Below, piece by piece: positions 45,464-54,785 of a stretch of 64,000 nucleotides of DNA. Numbering within the stretch: the stretch's first letter is position 1; every line of letters begins with the position of its first letter. This DNA is from CAILZL01 sp963748005. Lineage in GTDB: Bacteria > Pseudomonadota > Gammaproteobacteria > Steroidobacterales > Steroidobacteraceae. The translations under genes and the position numbers were made by a program. A model generated the notes under the pieces. That model did not search any database and had not been told where the DNA came from. It saw nothing but the letters and a program-made list of their open reading frames with translations. The stretch covers positions 2,666,001-2,730,000 of the forward strand of contig CAVVHH010000002.1 of assembly GCA_963748005.1 (NCBI GenBank), given 5' to 3'.

Positions 45464-45557
45464 CGCAGCAACCAAGATCGGCCGGATTGACGGCTCCAGC
45501 ATCGGCATCACGGATGAGTTCTAAGCAGGCTGGTTACTTCATGGTTGTGAGTGCACC

Positions 45558-46565
45558 TCAAAAATCCGGCGTGGCGGCTTTCTGCAGCGGATCCAGGCCG
45601 AGATTGAACGTGTCGTCATTACCTGCCGCACAGATACGGTCGGTATCGTTCAAAGGATGGTCGGTCACAACATACCGCGGCCGTCGGCCGCTCCAAGGCT
45701 GCGAGAAGGTTTCTGGATCGTCCACTGTGAAAGTGGTTTCCAATCCCTTCCCCGAGTTGATCACCCGGTAACGTTCGACCACATGAATATTGGTGGTGTG
45801 GGGGGTGCGGTATCCGTCGACAAAGGTCTTGTCGTTCTGTCCTATGGTATCAACGACCAGTGTGTCGCCTTCGTAGTGACCTACCGATTCGCCGTACCAC
45901 GTGGGCTGCAAGTTCTTCGAATGCGGCACATTCATGTAGATGTGCCGTACGCGATGGCCCATGTACATCACGATCTCCTCGGGAGTCTGGATGAAGTACA
46001 GCGGCTGCGGCACTTCATTGAAATTCGGCACGCCAAGTTCCCAGCATCGCGCCTGACGTGTTTGCGTGTTCTTGCCCGCCGCGGCCAGTTCATTCTGTTT
46101 TTTCACAGCCTCAAGCGCCCACGGTTTCAGGTTCTTCGCGGCCTCGCTGGTCAGGTCGGCAAACCGGATGGAGCTTTTCAGACCGAGGAAGCGCATCGAA
46201 TTGTTGAAGTAGGGACGGCTTGGATCATCGGTCATCGGACCAATGCCACTTGCTGGAGGGATGTAGTGACCGAAAATCCGCTGCTGCAGATAACCCCTGA
46301 CCTTGTCGGGCGGTACACCGCGATCGAGCGCCGCCTGTATGTGCTGGGGACCGTTGAGATAATCTGCCGGCAGATAATCTTCCGCCGGCACTTGCGACCC
46401 GCCAGAGCCTCTGGTGATGCCGCCACTCCAGCCTGCACCATAGGGCAGCATCAACGGCGGGATGAGCGTGTTCTGCGTCGTGGATGCTGCATTGGATACG
46501 CCTGCAGTCGTCGCGAGCATGGCGGCGGCGATGCTGACCTTCAGATAGTTGAACTTGATGGACAT
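45558..46565 (-). CDS. Secreted protein, EGDTLVV-signature family, member 2
   Basis: A 335-residue protein with a signal peptide (AAAMLATTAGVSNAAS). It shares the core YGESVGHYEGDTLVVDTIGQ and the following RTPHTTNIHVVERYR, VDDPETFSQPW with member 1, but has a longer N-terminal part (about residues 30-170) rich in Pro/Tyr (LIPPLMLPYGAGWSG, YNNSMRFLG-like segments). PQPLYFIQTPEEIVMYMGHR corresponds to the PIEIEQVSGKVIQLF region of member 1. It lies 53 bases downstream of member 3 on the same strand, so the two are probably co-transcribed. Confidence 0.75.
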   Translation of the reverse strand: MSIKFNYLKVSIAAAMLATTAGVSNAASTTQNTLIPPLMLPYGAGWSGGITRGSGGSQVPAEDYLPADYLNGPQHIQAALDRGVPPDKVRGYLQQRIFGHYIPPASGIGPMTDDPSRPYFNNSMRFLGLKSSIRFADLTSEAAKNLKPWALEAVKKQNELAAAGKNTQTRQARCWELGVPNFNEVPQPLYFIQTPEEIVMYMGHRVRHIYMNVPHSKNLQPTWYGESVGHYEGDTLVVDTIGQNDKTFVDGYRTPHTTNIHVVERYRVINSGKGLETTFTVDDPETFSQPWSGRRPRYVVTDHPLNDTDRICAAGNDDTFNLGLDPLQKAATPDF

Positions 46566-46618
46566 GACAAGTTTCCTAATTCAGTTAGACGTGGTGTGCA
46601 GCGCATTCATTGCGCAGA

Positions 46619-47392
46619 TCAGGGGAACAGACCTTGCGCGCGTTGTGCACGCACTTCGGGAATCCCTTTCACCTGCGAGATGTCGCGATGTTGTTCGCCG
46701 CAGACATACTCCTGCAGACGCAGGCCTGTCTGACGCGCATAAACAAAACGTGCTTGCCAGTCTTTTGAATAAAACACCGGGTCATGGATTGTGATCGTGA
46801 TCTCCAGTTGATTGCCGTTTCTGCGCACACGTTCAGTCGTCGTGAGTTGATCGCTATGCGGCAGGCCGCTGGCATCGAGAAAGGTCTGATCATTGAAGCC
46901 GTTGCTCTGAATCACCAGCGTATCGCCTTCATAGCGCCCAGATGAATAGCCTTCATAGGTTGGCGCCGTGAGTATTTCTTCAGCGGTGGGCAAGGGTTTG
47001 TTCAACGGCACCACTCGCACCTGATTATTCAGCTCGTGAACAAAGGTGACCTGGCCGGGAGGCAGCTGATAAAGCTGAAATGGATAGGGTGTCGACAACA
47101 GGCGCGGGATGCCATCCGGCAGACAGTAGGTGCGTACCGGGTCGTCGATCGAGCCATCTTTCAGGCCCGCGCGATTCTTTTCGTATTCACTCTTGCCGGC
47201 CTCATTCAACGGCGGCTCGCCACCCCCGACAGGCTGGATTTTCGGGTGGTACTCGGTGGCCCAATATGTGCCGGAGAGATCTGTCACACCGATCGGTGCG
47301 ACCGCAGCCCTGCCATTTGTCGCTGCCGGCTCCGCCGACCAGGCCGCATTGACGGCCAATACCAGGCCAAGAGCAAGTTCCCCCGCACGCAT
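46619..47392 (-). CDS. Secreted protein, EGDTLVV-signature family, member 3
   Basis: A 257-residue protein from the ATG at 47392 (GAGGGGG upstream; a longer frame lacks a site). Signal peptide, then DLSGTYWATEYHPKIQP, YCLPDGIPRLLSTPYPFQL, QVTFVHELNNQVRVV and the core EGYSSGRYEGDTLVIQSNGF, followed by SGLPHSDQLTTTERVRR and HDPVFYSKDW. It is the most divergent of the three (YSSGRY for YSVGHW). Element copy E lies about 115 bases upstream and points this way. Confidence 0.75.
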   Translation of the reverse strand: MRAGELALGLVLAVNAAWSAEPAATNGRAAVAPIGVTDLSGTYWATEYHPKIQPVGGGEPPLNEAGKSEYEKNRAGLKDGSIDDPVRTYCLPDGIPRLLSTPYPFQLYQLPPGQVTFVHELNNQVRVVPLNKPLPTAEEILTAPTYEGYSSGRYEGDTLVIQSNGFNDQTFLDASGLPHSDQLTTTERVRRNGNQLEITITIHDPVFYSKDWQARFVYARQTGLRLQEYVCGEQHRDISQVKGIPEVRAQRAQGLFP

Positions 47393-47505
47393 TACCAACC
47401 CCCTCAGATCCAAGATATTCAGTGCACCAGAGCGATAACAACGGCCAAGGCGCGGATTGTTCACATTGTCAGAAAATCATTGTAGGCAGCCGGATCGACG
47501 TGGCG

Positions 47506-47538
47506 TCATTCGAAATCGGCGCAAGTCATCGGTTTTTG
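47506..47538 (-). promoter_or_regulatory. Shared gapped regulatory element, copy E
   Basis: On the minus strand: AAAAACCGATG, six bases, GC, three bases, TTTCGAATG. It matches copy D nearly throughout and keeps the common spacing. It is oriented toward the signature-family gene that starts at 47392. Confidence 0.6.
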
Positions 47539-47909
47539 CCGAGAACAGGTTATGGACAAGGGCGTCATGATTTTTCACCGGGTCGCACCTGGCATTGAAT
47601 TGCCCATGGCCGTCAGAGCAGGCAGGCCATGGCGCTCATCCAGTCCCCTGCTGTGTCGAATGCAGTACCGCCGACGCTCAGTCACACAGCGGCGAAATCA
47701 AGCGGCAACGGTACAGCATGGCATCGTTATTCACGGGTGCGATTTTGTAGCCTTGTTCATCCCCACACACTTCCGATGAGTTCGGTACATGTCAGCTTGG
47801 GCAGCCTGTGTTCCATATACAACAATTGATGCGGGAAGCCGGAATGTGGCCTGGCAATCAGATTGTTTGTTTTTGCTGCCTGCCTCTTGTGTTTGCCCCC
47901 GGTTCAGCA

Positions 47910-47942
47910 GAAAACTTATGCCCATAGCTTGTTTTCTATTGG
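47910..47942 (+). promoter_or_regulatory. Shared gapped regulatory element, copy B
   Basis: GAAAACTTATGCC, then GC and TTTTCTATTGG at the common spacing, preceded by CAGCA as in copy A. It ends 100 bases before the start codon of the TBDT at 48043. Confidence 0.65.
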
Positions 47943-48042
47943 GGGCGCCTGTCCTGTTGGACGACAATCCCGGAAACGGTTGGTTTGTACATACAAGAAC
48001 GCTGACGAGAGCGTCATCAACAATAAACACAGGAGCGGAGTT

Positions 48043-51000
48043 ATGAAGCTTTCATCCAGAAGGGGTATGAGTTCGGCGGCATTGAGAACTGCACTAGCTA
48101 CAGTGGGCGCCAGCACCTGGGTAGCCATGGCGGCGCAGGCACAGACAACTTCGACTGCCCAGCCAGCAGCTTCCGAGCTGCAGCTGGAAGAAATCACAAT
48201 TACGGGCTCGCGCGTCATTACCAATGGCAACGATGCACCGACGCCTATTACGGTGATTACCCCGGAACAGGTGCTGGCGACCAAGCCCACCAATCTGTAC
48301 GAAAACCTGATAGACATGCCGGTGTTTTCCGGCTCGCGCGGCGCTTCAAACGGTCCGGTGAGCACCAATCCTGTCGGTGGCAACGGTAGCGCCGTCTCCT
48401 CCCTCAACCTGCGCAACATGGGTGCGCTGCGGACCCTGGTGTTGTTCGACGGGCATCGCGTGCCGCCCATCACGCCGGATGGTATGGTGGATCCAAGTTC
48501 TCTGCCGCAGATGTTGATTCAGCGCGTCGATGTAGTGACCGGCGGCGTATCCGCTGTCTACGGCTCGGATGCCATCACCGGCGTGGTCAACTTCGTTACC
48601 GACTCGAAATTCAGTGGTGTGAAGGCGCAAATGCAGTACGGCACGTCCCAGGAGGGAGATGCTGATTCCTGGCAGGCAGGTATTGCCGGGGGCACCGACC
48701 TGTTCGGCGGTCGCGGTCATATTATCGGCAGCTACCAGCGCACGGATAGCGATCCGCTGTATGACATCGAGCGGGACTGGACCAAGCCCAGATGGGGTGT
48801 CTATGGCAACGGTACGAGCACTCCCTACCGTCTGATGTCTGGTGTAACCAATGCAACCGCGACCTTCGGAGGCAGCATTGGCTGTAGCTATGGTCCGAAC
48901 GCCGGTACAGTCAGTCCGGGGGTCTGCACCGGGGCACCAACCTATCCAGCTGGAACGTATGTGCCAGCATCACTCATAGGTCAGAGCTTCAAACAGAACG
49001 GCGTTCTGAGTTCATACGATGCCGGTGGTCCACGCGACGGCCTGACGCTCGCTACGGTGCAGAACGGTGGCGACGGTGCCTATTTCGTGAATGTGGCGTT
49101 GAAGTCAGCGCAAGTCACGGACCAGTTCTTTGGCCGATTCGACTTCGACTTTACGGACAACGTGCACGCCTACCTGACCGGCGCCTGGAACTCCAACGAT
49201 GTAGAGGGCAATACCGGTACGCAGCGCACTTTCGCCCCGGGTGTGGACGTCAGCGCGTGTAATGCCTTCCTGAGTGCGGCTGTGCGGACGCAGCTGGGTT
49301 GTGTCCGTAACGGTGCGGGGGCTATTACAGCCGAGCCGGTCTTCAGGTTCGAGAAGCAGATTGATCCACGCGATAACTACGGTATCGGGCAGAACAACAA
49401 GCTTAAAAGTGAGTACTACTACGTGCTGGCTGCGCTGGACGGCAAGTTTGGCGATGGTTATCGCTGGGATGCCTCTTATACCCACAGCGAGGCCGAGCTG
49501 AAGGTCTCGGGCTTGAATCAGAATCGCCAGCACATTTACGCCTCGCTGGACGCAGTGGACCAGGGTCAGTTTCAGACCGGCACGCCCAACGGCAATATCG
49601 TGTGCCGCATTACCCTGACCAATCCGACAGTCCTGCCCGGCTGTATTCCCATCAACGCGTTTGGCCCTACGGCGCCGACCGAAGCAGCGATGTCGTACTG
49701 GTTCGATACCATCAACAACACCACCAAGAACAAGCTGGATGGTCTGTCAGCCAGCCTGAGCGGATCGCCGCTGAATGGTTGGGCAGGTCCGATTGACATG
49801 GCGCTGTCGGGCGAAATGCGCAGGCTGGAGATGTCCCTGGATAGCGATTCCCGACCCACCGATTTCCTGAACTGCACCGGGATACGCTTTGGGCCTACGG
49901 TAAATGCTACGACTGGTGCGCCTGCCTGTAACTCCACCGTGCCGGTTCATCCCAATACCTATGCGCCCATCTCTGGTGTGAATCAGACCATTACGGAGGC
50001 GGCGTATGAAATCAACATGCCCTTGCTCAAGGACATGTCGGTAGTCAAGCAACTGAACTTCAATGGCGCTGTACGCTACGCCGAGTACGACAACGATCCG
50101 AATAACTCCGCAGTGGTGGCCCGGAAATTCGATTCGACGACCTGGAAGGCGGGCCTTACCTGGGATATCACCGACGAGGTGACCGTGCGCTGGACGCGAT
50201 CGAAGGACTTCCGCGCGCCGAGCCTCTATGATCTGTATCAGCCAGTCGCGCTGGGTGGCGCCACGAATATTACCGACTATCTGACTGGCGGTACGCCTCC
50301 GGCGCGACAAGGCACGGGTGGTAACCCGAACCTCGATCCAGAAACGGCGCACACCACCACGCTGGGCGTCGTGTACCGCCCGACGCCCAACTTCAGCCTG
50401 TCACTGGATGCTTACAAGATCAGACTCAAGGATGTGCTGTATACGCTGAATGGCTCCAACGAGCTGGTTCAAAAGACGTGTTATGCCAGTGCCGGCGCTT
50501 CGCCGACGTGCCAGCTTCAGGAACGTCCGAATGGTTTTACCGACACTTCAGCTTCAAACGCCATGACGGCGTTTTACACACGCTCCATCAATATCGCTCA
50601 GCAGGAGACCAGCGGTATCGACCTGGAGGCCAACTGGAGAACAAATCTCATCGATCGGCCACTGGCACTACGTGGCCTGGTGACCTACCAGCCGCACATT
50701 CTGTACACCATCCCCTACGCTGCCAGACAGGATGTTGCTGGTATTGCCTATCCGCAGATTGGTGGATTGCCGGCGCCAGTCTGGAAGGCCTCGCTGTTCG
50801 TGAACTACAAGGTCACCGATCGTTGGACGGTTGATTTGTCCGAGCGTTATCGCAGTGCGCTGGACTTCTCATCTGATCCCAATGCACCCAATACAATCGG
50901 TCATACGTCCTCCGTGGCATATACGAACGTAACCTTGTCGTATGACATACCGACACCGCTCAAGCAGGTGAATGTATTCCTGAACGTGCAGAACCTGTTC

Positions 51001-51126
51001 GACAAGGATCCGCCGCCGGCAGGTGGCATCAATACCCAGTTCCCGGGCGCTTTCCCGAGCAACTATGCGGTGGGCGACGACGTGCTGGGACGTTATTACA
51101 CGCTGGGTGCGCGTGTCCGCTTCTGA
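48043..51126 (+). CDS. TonB-dependent receptor
   Basis: A 1027-residue receptor. The ATG at 48043 is chosen because AGGAGCGGAG precedes it and a signal peptide follows (ending AAQAQ); the open frame runs 180 bases further upstream. TonB-box region LQLEEITITGSRVITNGNDA, plug VDVVTGGVSAVYGSDAITGV, barrel end LGRYYTLGARVRF. It is a close paralogue of the receptor at 40-43 kb and the two face each other across the DUF6152/signature genes, suggesting an old inverted duplication. Followed by two hairpins, the second a strong terminator. Confidence 0.9.
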   Translation: MKLSSRRGMSSAALRTALATVGASTWVAMAAQAQTTSTAQPAASELQLEEITITGSRVITNGNDAPTPITVITPEQVLATKPTNLYENLIDMPVFSGSRGASNGPVSTNPVGGNGSAVSSLNLRNMGALRTLVLFDGHRVPPITPDGMVDPSSLPQMLIQRVDVVTGGVSAVYGSDAITGVVNFVTDSKFSGVKAQMQYGTSQEGDADSWQAGIAGGTDLFGGRGHIIGSYQRTDSDPLYDIERDWTKPRWGVYGNGTSTPYRLMSGVTNATATFGGSIGCSYGPNAGTVSPGVCTGAPTYPAGTYVPASLIGQSFKQNGVLSSYDAGGPRDGLTLATVQNGGDGAYFVNVALKSAQVTDQFFGRFDFDFTDNVHAYLTGAWNSNDVEGNTGTQRTFAPGVDVSACNAFLSAAVRTQLGCVRNGAGAITAEPVFRFEKQIDPRDNYGIGQNNKLKSEYYYVLAALDGKFGDGYRWDASYTHSEAELKVSGLNQNRQHIYASLDAVDQGQFQTGTPNGNIVCRITLTNPTVLPGCIPINAFGPTAPTEAAMSYWFDTINNTTKNKLDGLSASLSGSPLNGWAGPIDMALSGEMRRLEMSLDSDSRPTDFLNCTGIRFGPTVNATTGAPACNSTVPVHPNTYAPISGVNQTITEAAYEINMPLLKDMSVVKQLNFNGAVRYAEYDNDPNNSAVVARKFDSTTWKAGLTWDITDEVTVRWTRSKDFRAPSLYDLYQPVALGGATNITDYLTGGTPPARQGTGGNPNLDPETAHTTTLGVVYRPTPNFSLSLDAYKIRLKDVLYTLNGSNELVQKTCYASAGASPTCQLQERPNGFTDTSASNAMTAFYTRSINIAQQETSGIDLEANWRTNLIDRPLALRGLVTYQPHILYTIPYAARQDVAGIAYPQIGGLPAPVWKASLFVNYKVTDRWTVDLSERYRSALDFSSDPNAPNTIGHTSSVAYTNVTLSYDIPTPLKQVNVFLNVQNLFDKDPPPAGGINTQFPGAFPSNYAVGDDVLGRYYTLGARVRF

Positions 51127-51156
51127 TGGTGGCTTGAAAATAACGATAATGAATGG

Positions 51157-51224
51157 GGACCGGATGCCTTCGTCCGGTCCGGCAAACAACAGCCTCCTGA
51201 CCGTGTTCGGTCAGGAGGTTTTTT
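51157..51224 (+). terminator. Double hairpin terminator after the TBDT
   Basis: First hairpin GGACCGGA-tgcct-TCGTCCGGTCC (51157-51180). The second, CCTCCTGACC-gtgttc-GGTCAGGAGG (51193-51218), is followed by TTTTTT and is a textbook intrinsic terminator for the 48.0 kb receptor. Confidence 0.85.
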
Positions 51225-51286
51225 GTTGCGAATGTCTGACAAGTTGAGCTGCGTTTGCCATCAATCTGGCATGCATCCGCTGCGTA

Positions 51287-52864
51287 CTAATTTGTCAGTC
51301 GCTGCAACGTCCATTCGCGGAACACATTGCATGGACCGGGTTGCAGGTTTTCCTTGATCATCGGTCCTTCGGCTGTGAATGCCAGGTAACGGCCATTGCC
51401 CGCGCGTGGCCATGCTGGCAGGGAACCACCGTTGGGATCGCCGGTTTTCGCAAAGTTTGTCCAGTATTCCCGCATCTGCTCCGAGGCCTTGCGATCGGCG
51501 TCAGTAAAGGCGGGTTTATCAGGCCCCACGCGGTCGAGTGTGCCAAACACAAATGCGACTTCTGCGCCATGTGTGGACCCAGCCGTCTCGCGTCCGGGAA
51601 TCGAGCGTTCAAACTGGTATTGCCAAGTGGGATTTTTTGCCGCGGCATGCCAGCTGGTTTCCATGATGGCCGCACAACGCTGCACCGTATCGGTCCACCA
51701 CTGTGAGCCCGGGCCACCCAGCAATGGATCATCATGGCCTTGATTACCGTTTGCGAGTCCATAGACTTCCAGTGCCTTCGGTGCCAGATCGCCATACATT
51801 GCCGTGATACGCTGCCGCAATTCCTCTACAGGTACTTGCCATGGAATCTCGCGCGCGTTGTTGCCGATGAGCAGCGGAATCGGCATCTGTCGTCCTTGCG
51901 CAAACACACGAGCGGCAAGTTCTGGCAGCACCCAGCCATCTACATTGGTGAGCAGCCCCGTATCGGTTCCAGGTTCGGTGGGCAACAATTTCGTCGCGGC
52001 AGTTACCACCTGTTCGGCGGGTAGTCCCCGCAGATATGCGAGTGTTCCGGATCCTTCAGGCGCCTTGAGCTCGGCAGCGATTTTTGTGCCGATTGCTTCG
52101 GCGCGCGCCTTCGGCATCGAACCGCCATAGGAAAGAAACTGTCCACTCTGGGCAATCGCGTTGACAAACAAGCCCTTTGCCAGCGGCGAAGTCATCAGCA
52201 AGAGTAAATCGTAGGAACCTGAAGACTGTCCGAACACAGTGACGTGCCGGGGATCGCCGCCGAACCTGGCGATGTTGTCGCGAATCCAGCGCAGCGCCAT
52301 GATCTGGTCGAGCAGCGTGTAATTGCCGGAAGAGTTCTGCGGTGATTCTGTGGACAATGCCGGATGCGCCATGAAGCCCATCACGCCCACCCGGAAATTC
52401 GCGGTTACCACCACTACGCCGTGCCTGGCAAGCGCCGCCCCATCGAACACCGGATTGTTCGCAGACCCGACTGCGTTCGCGCCACCAAACAGCCACAGCA
52501 TCACAGGATATGCAGAGCGTGCCGGCCACTGCGGCGTCCACACATTCAGATACAGGCAGTCCTCGCTGCCTGTGGGACCGTCACGGCCGTTCTGCACACA
52601 GGCCGCACCCGGTGAAGCAGCGTCTTTCACGCCCTGCCACGATTTCACCGCTACAGGTTCATGCCAGCGCAAGGGGCCGAGCGGCGGCTGAGCGAATGGA
52701 ATGCCTTTGAAAACGGCTCCCGGAGCGCTTTGCGGCAACGTTCCTTCCAGAGTGCCGGCGGATAGCGTTACGCGCGGTCGCGGAGCGTCGGCGGCCGTGG
52801 ACCGGGCGCAGAACAACGGCATCGAGCAAAGCAAACCTGAAGCGATAAGGGACGCAATTCGCAT
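51287..52864 (-). CDS. Type-B carboxylesterase/lipase family protein, secreted
   Basis: A 525-residue alpha/beta hydrolase with a signal peptide. The nucleophile elbow is FGQSSGSYD (Ser214). A catalytic His is likely in GSTHGAEVAFVFG, and SEDCLYLNVWTP is the family's Cys-containing motif. The oxyanion strand LFGGANAVGS lacks the usual His. It is related to the esterase at 27.7 kb, though not closely. It converges on the TBDT and probably processes esterified substrate in the periplasm. No copy of the shared element was found in its upstream region. Confidence 0.85.
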   Translation of the reverse strand: MRIASLIASGLLCSMPLFCARSTAADAPRPRVTLSAGTLEGTLPQSAPGAVFKGIPFAQPPLGPLRWHEPVAVKSWQGVKDAASPGAACVQNGRDGPTGSEDCLYLNVWTPQWPARSAYPVMLWLFGGANAVGSANNPVFDGAALARHGVVVVTANFRVGVMGFMAHPALSTESPQNSSGNYTLLDQIMALRWIRDNIARFGGDPRHVTVFGQSSGSYDLLLLMTSPLAKGLFVNAIAQSGQFLSYGGSMPKARAEAIGTKIAAELKAPEGSGTLAYLRGLPAEQVVTAATKLLPTEPGTDTGLLTNVDGWVLPELAARVFAQGRQMPIPLLIGNNAREIPWQVPVEELRQRITAMYGDLAPKALEVYGLANGNQGHDDPLLGGPGSQWWTDTVQRCAAIMETSWHAAAKNPTWQYQFERSIPGRETAGSTHGAEVAFVFGTLDRVGPDKPAFTDADRKASEQMREYWTNFAKTGDPNGGSLPAWPRAGNGRYLAFTAEGPMIKENLQPGPCNVFREWTLQRLTN

Positions 52865-53580
52865 GTTCTATTCTCTCCGTGGCATGTGCAGAACAGCAAA
52901 AGTCACTACACAGGAGGCGACTACCGAGCAAGACAACCGCTCCACACGCGTTACCAAGTGGATCCGCAGCATTCTAGCCGACGCTGTAATGTGGATAGAA
53001 AAGCTGGGCGCAAAGTTCTGCGCGATCCTTTGCTTGGCAAGCCATAAGTTTGCCACTCTGTTTTTTTGCACCTACGGCCGCAGGTTACTGAAAAGCCTGT
53101 CTTTCTGCTGGTAATAACGCCTAACAAAATGAGCGCTGATGGATTAATCCAGCCGTAACAGTTGCCGGACGTGTTTCCGGGACCGCCGTCCGCCGCCGGG
53201 GACTCCGCAGCATCGTAAATCCATCCATGGAGGCTGCGGCTCGGCATCCTGCCTCGCACGCTCCCTGCAACACGTCCGGCAACTACTCCGTCCGAGGTAT
53301 CGTGCCGCGTTCATTTTGTTAGACGCTCTAAGAAATGCCTGTTTGTCCGGGTGGGGACAGCCGGGTAGTTGACAATCCCCCGAACGGCATGACCTCCAAA
53401 GTTCCGTGATTGTCAAAAATATCCACCGGTATTGATTCTTGTTTGTTGGCAATCAACAATGCTTCAAGTGCCAATATTCATGAGCTCGCGCGTGATATTT
53501 TCCCAACTTCTGTTACACGGCGTGGATGTGGTGGGTGCCTCATCGAGTTGCGCGTTGCGTGGGGACGCTGAGGGGAATTC
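52865..53580. other. Intergenic region with a large palindromic element
   Basis: About 715 bases without a convincing gene. The middle is an attC-like palindromic element (listed separately). The last 100 bases are the likely promoter region of the Bug-protein gene. Confidence 0.5.
53119..53327. repeat. attC-like or MITE-like nested inverted-repeat element
   Basis: The outer arms are CGCCTAACAAAATGAGCGC (53119-53137) and GCGTTCATTTTGTTAGACG (about 53308-53326), inverted with two mismatches. Their tips GCCTAAC and GTTAGAC fit the R'' (RYYYAAC) and R' (GTTRRRY) core sites of integron attC recombination sites. Inner arms GTTGCCGGACGTGTT (53161-53175) and AACACGTCCGGCAAC (53269-53283) are a perfect 15-base inverted repeat. 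At about 208 bases it is longer than usual attC sites, and no integrase lies in the window, so a non-mobile dispersed repeat is the alternative. Confidence 0.5.
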
Positions 53581-54645
53581 ATGAGATTGTTTAAAAAATG
53601 TGCCGCCCTGGGCGCTGCCTTTGCCGCCAGCCTGCTCTGCGGAGTTACCGCTCAGGCTCAGTCGACACCACCGGTACAGTCAGCCCAAGTCGCCTCTTTC
53701 TACAAGGGCAAGACCATCACGCTGGTGGTCAGTGCCGAAGCGGGCACCCTCACAGATCTGATTGCACGCCAGTTCACTGAATATTTCTCCAAACACATTC
53801 CTGGCCAGCCGTACATCATCGTCAACAACATCGCCGGTGCCGGCGGCATGATTGCGGCGGCGAGATTGCAGTCGCAGGACCCCAAGGATGGCACGGTTAT
53901 CGGCTTTCTTCAGCGCAACAATCTTTATGTGCCGCTGGTTGAGAACAATCACAAGAATTTCGATCCTCGCCAGGTGGACTGGCTCGGAAGTCTCGACAAG
54001 ACGGCATATGCCATTGCCGTGTCGTACAAATCGCCTGTGAAAACCGCTCCCGAGATGTTCACCAAGCGCACCATCATCGGCGCTACGGGTTTCGGCAGCG
54101 ACAACCGCACACTGCCGGCGTTGATGAACAAGTATCTGAAGACGCAGTTCAGGATCATTAACGGTTATTCGGGCCGCGGCGAGGTCTACATCGCCATGGA
54201 TCGCGGCGAAGTGGATGGTTGGGCATCCACCGTCGAGGGATTGTTGCAACCCGAGCAGCAGGCGATGATCAAGAAGGGTTTGCTCATTCCGGTCATGAAC
54301 CTGAACTGGACCAGTCATCCGGCGTTTCCGAAGCTGCCCAATCTGTCGAACTATGCGATGAGTCCGGAAGGCAAAGCGGTGTTCGATTTCTTTATCAAGT
54401 CTTTTGAACCGGGTCGTCCGCTGGCTGTTCCAAAGGGCGTACCGGCCGATCGGCTTGCTGCGCTGCGCGAGGCATTTGATGCCACCATGAAGGACCCACA
54501 GTTCGTGGCGGTAATGAAGAGCAGAGGCTATTCGATTGATCCCATCTCCGCACAGGGGATCGATGCGCTTCTGACGCAGCTTTATACAACTTCGCCACAA
54601 ACGCTCAGCGCGGTTCGCGAGATCATCAAGCCACCCAAGAAGTAA
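53581..54645 (+). CDS. Bug/TctC-type tripartite tricarboxylate transporter binding protein
   Basis: A 354-residue periplasmic binding protein with a signal peptide (AAFAASLLCGVTAQAQ). Bug-family features: FYKGKTITLVVSAEAGTLTD, the loop PYIIVNNIAGAGGMIAAARL and the later FSGRG-like segment NGYSGRGEVYIAMDRGEVDG. Bug proteins bind carboxylates and hand them to TctA/TctB. It is somewhat longer than typical members and closer to the branch seen with amidohydrolases. With the amidohydrolase and TctA-B genes downstream it forms an uptake-plus-hydrolysis unit. Confidence 0.85.
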   Translation: MRLFKKCAALGAAFAASLLCGVTAQAQSTPPVQSAQVASFYKGKTITLVVSAEAGTLTDLIARQFTEYFSKHIPGQPYIIVNNIAGAGGMIAAARLQSQDPKDGTVIGFLQRNNLYVPLVENNHKNFDPRQVDWLGSLDKTAYAIAVSYKSPVKTAPEMFTKRTIIGATGFGSDNRTLPALMNKYLKTQFRIINGYSGRGEVYIAMDRGEVDGWASTVEGLLQPEQQAMIKKGLLIPVMNLNWTSHPAFPKLPNLSNYAMSPEGKAVFDFFIKSFEPGRPLAVPKGVPADRLAALREAFDATMKDPQFVAVMKSRGYSIDPISAQGIDALLTQLYTTSPQTLSAVREIIKPPKK

Positions 54646-54785
54646 TCCATTGAAATGCTGGTGAGCTGGTTAAGGCATTGGTGTTTCCATTTCAAACTCA
54701 ACACGTCACCAGTGTGAACTGCTTGAATACAGTGCAGATACAAGCCTGTTTGTTGCACGGCATAGGACTCAGATAGAGGTTAGTC

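Larger units (their letters stand above)
47393..48042. other. Divergent control region with element copies E and B
   Basis: A 650-base gap between the divergent signature-family gene and the second TBDT of the locus. It carries copies E (minus, 47506-47538) and B (plus, 47910-47942). No convincing gene; a 75-codon frame at 47552 has no protein-like features. Confidence 0.6.

Noticed and set aside
29462..47942. Shared element as a sigma-54 promoter or Fur box
   Set aside because: The GG-N10-GC of sigma-54 sites and the ATAAT-based symmetry of Fur boxes are absent.
53455..53490. Sixth copy of the shared element upstream of the Bug-protein gene
   Set aside because: CAACAATG and GTGCCAATATTCATG are only loosely similar; GC and TTTC positions do not match.
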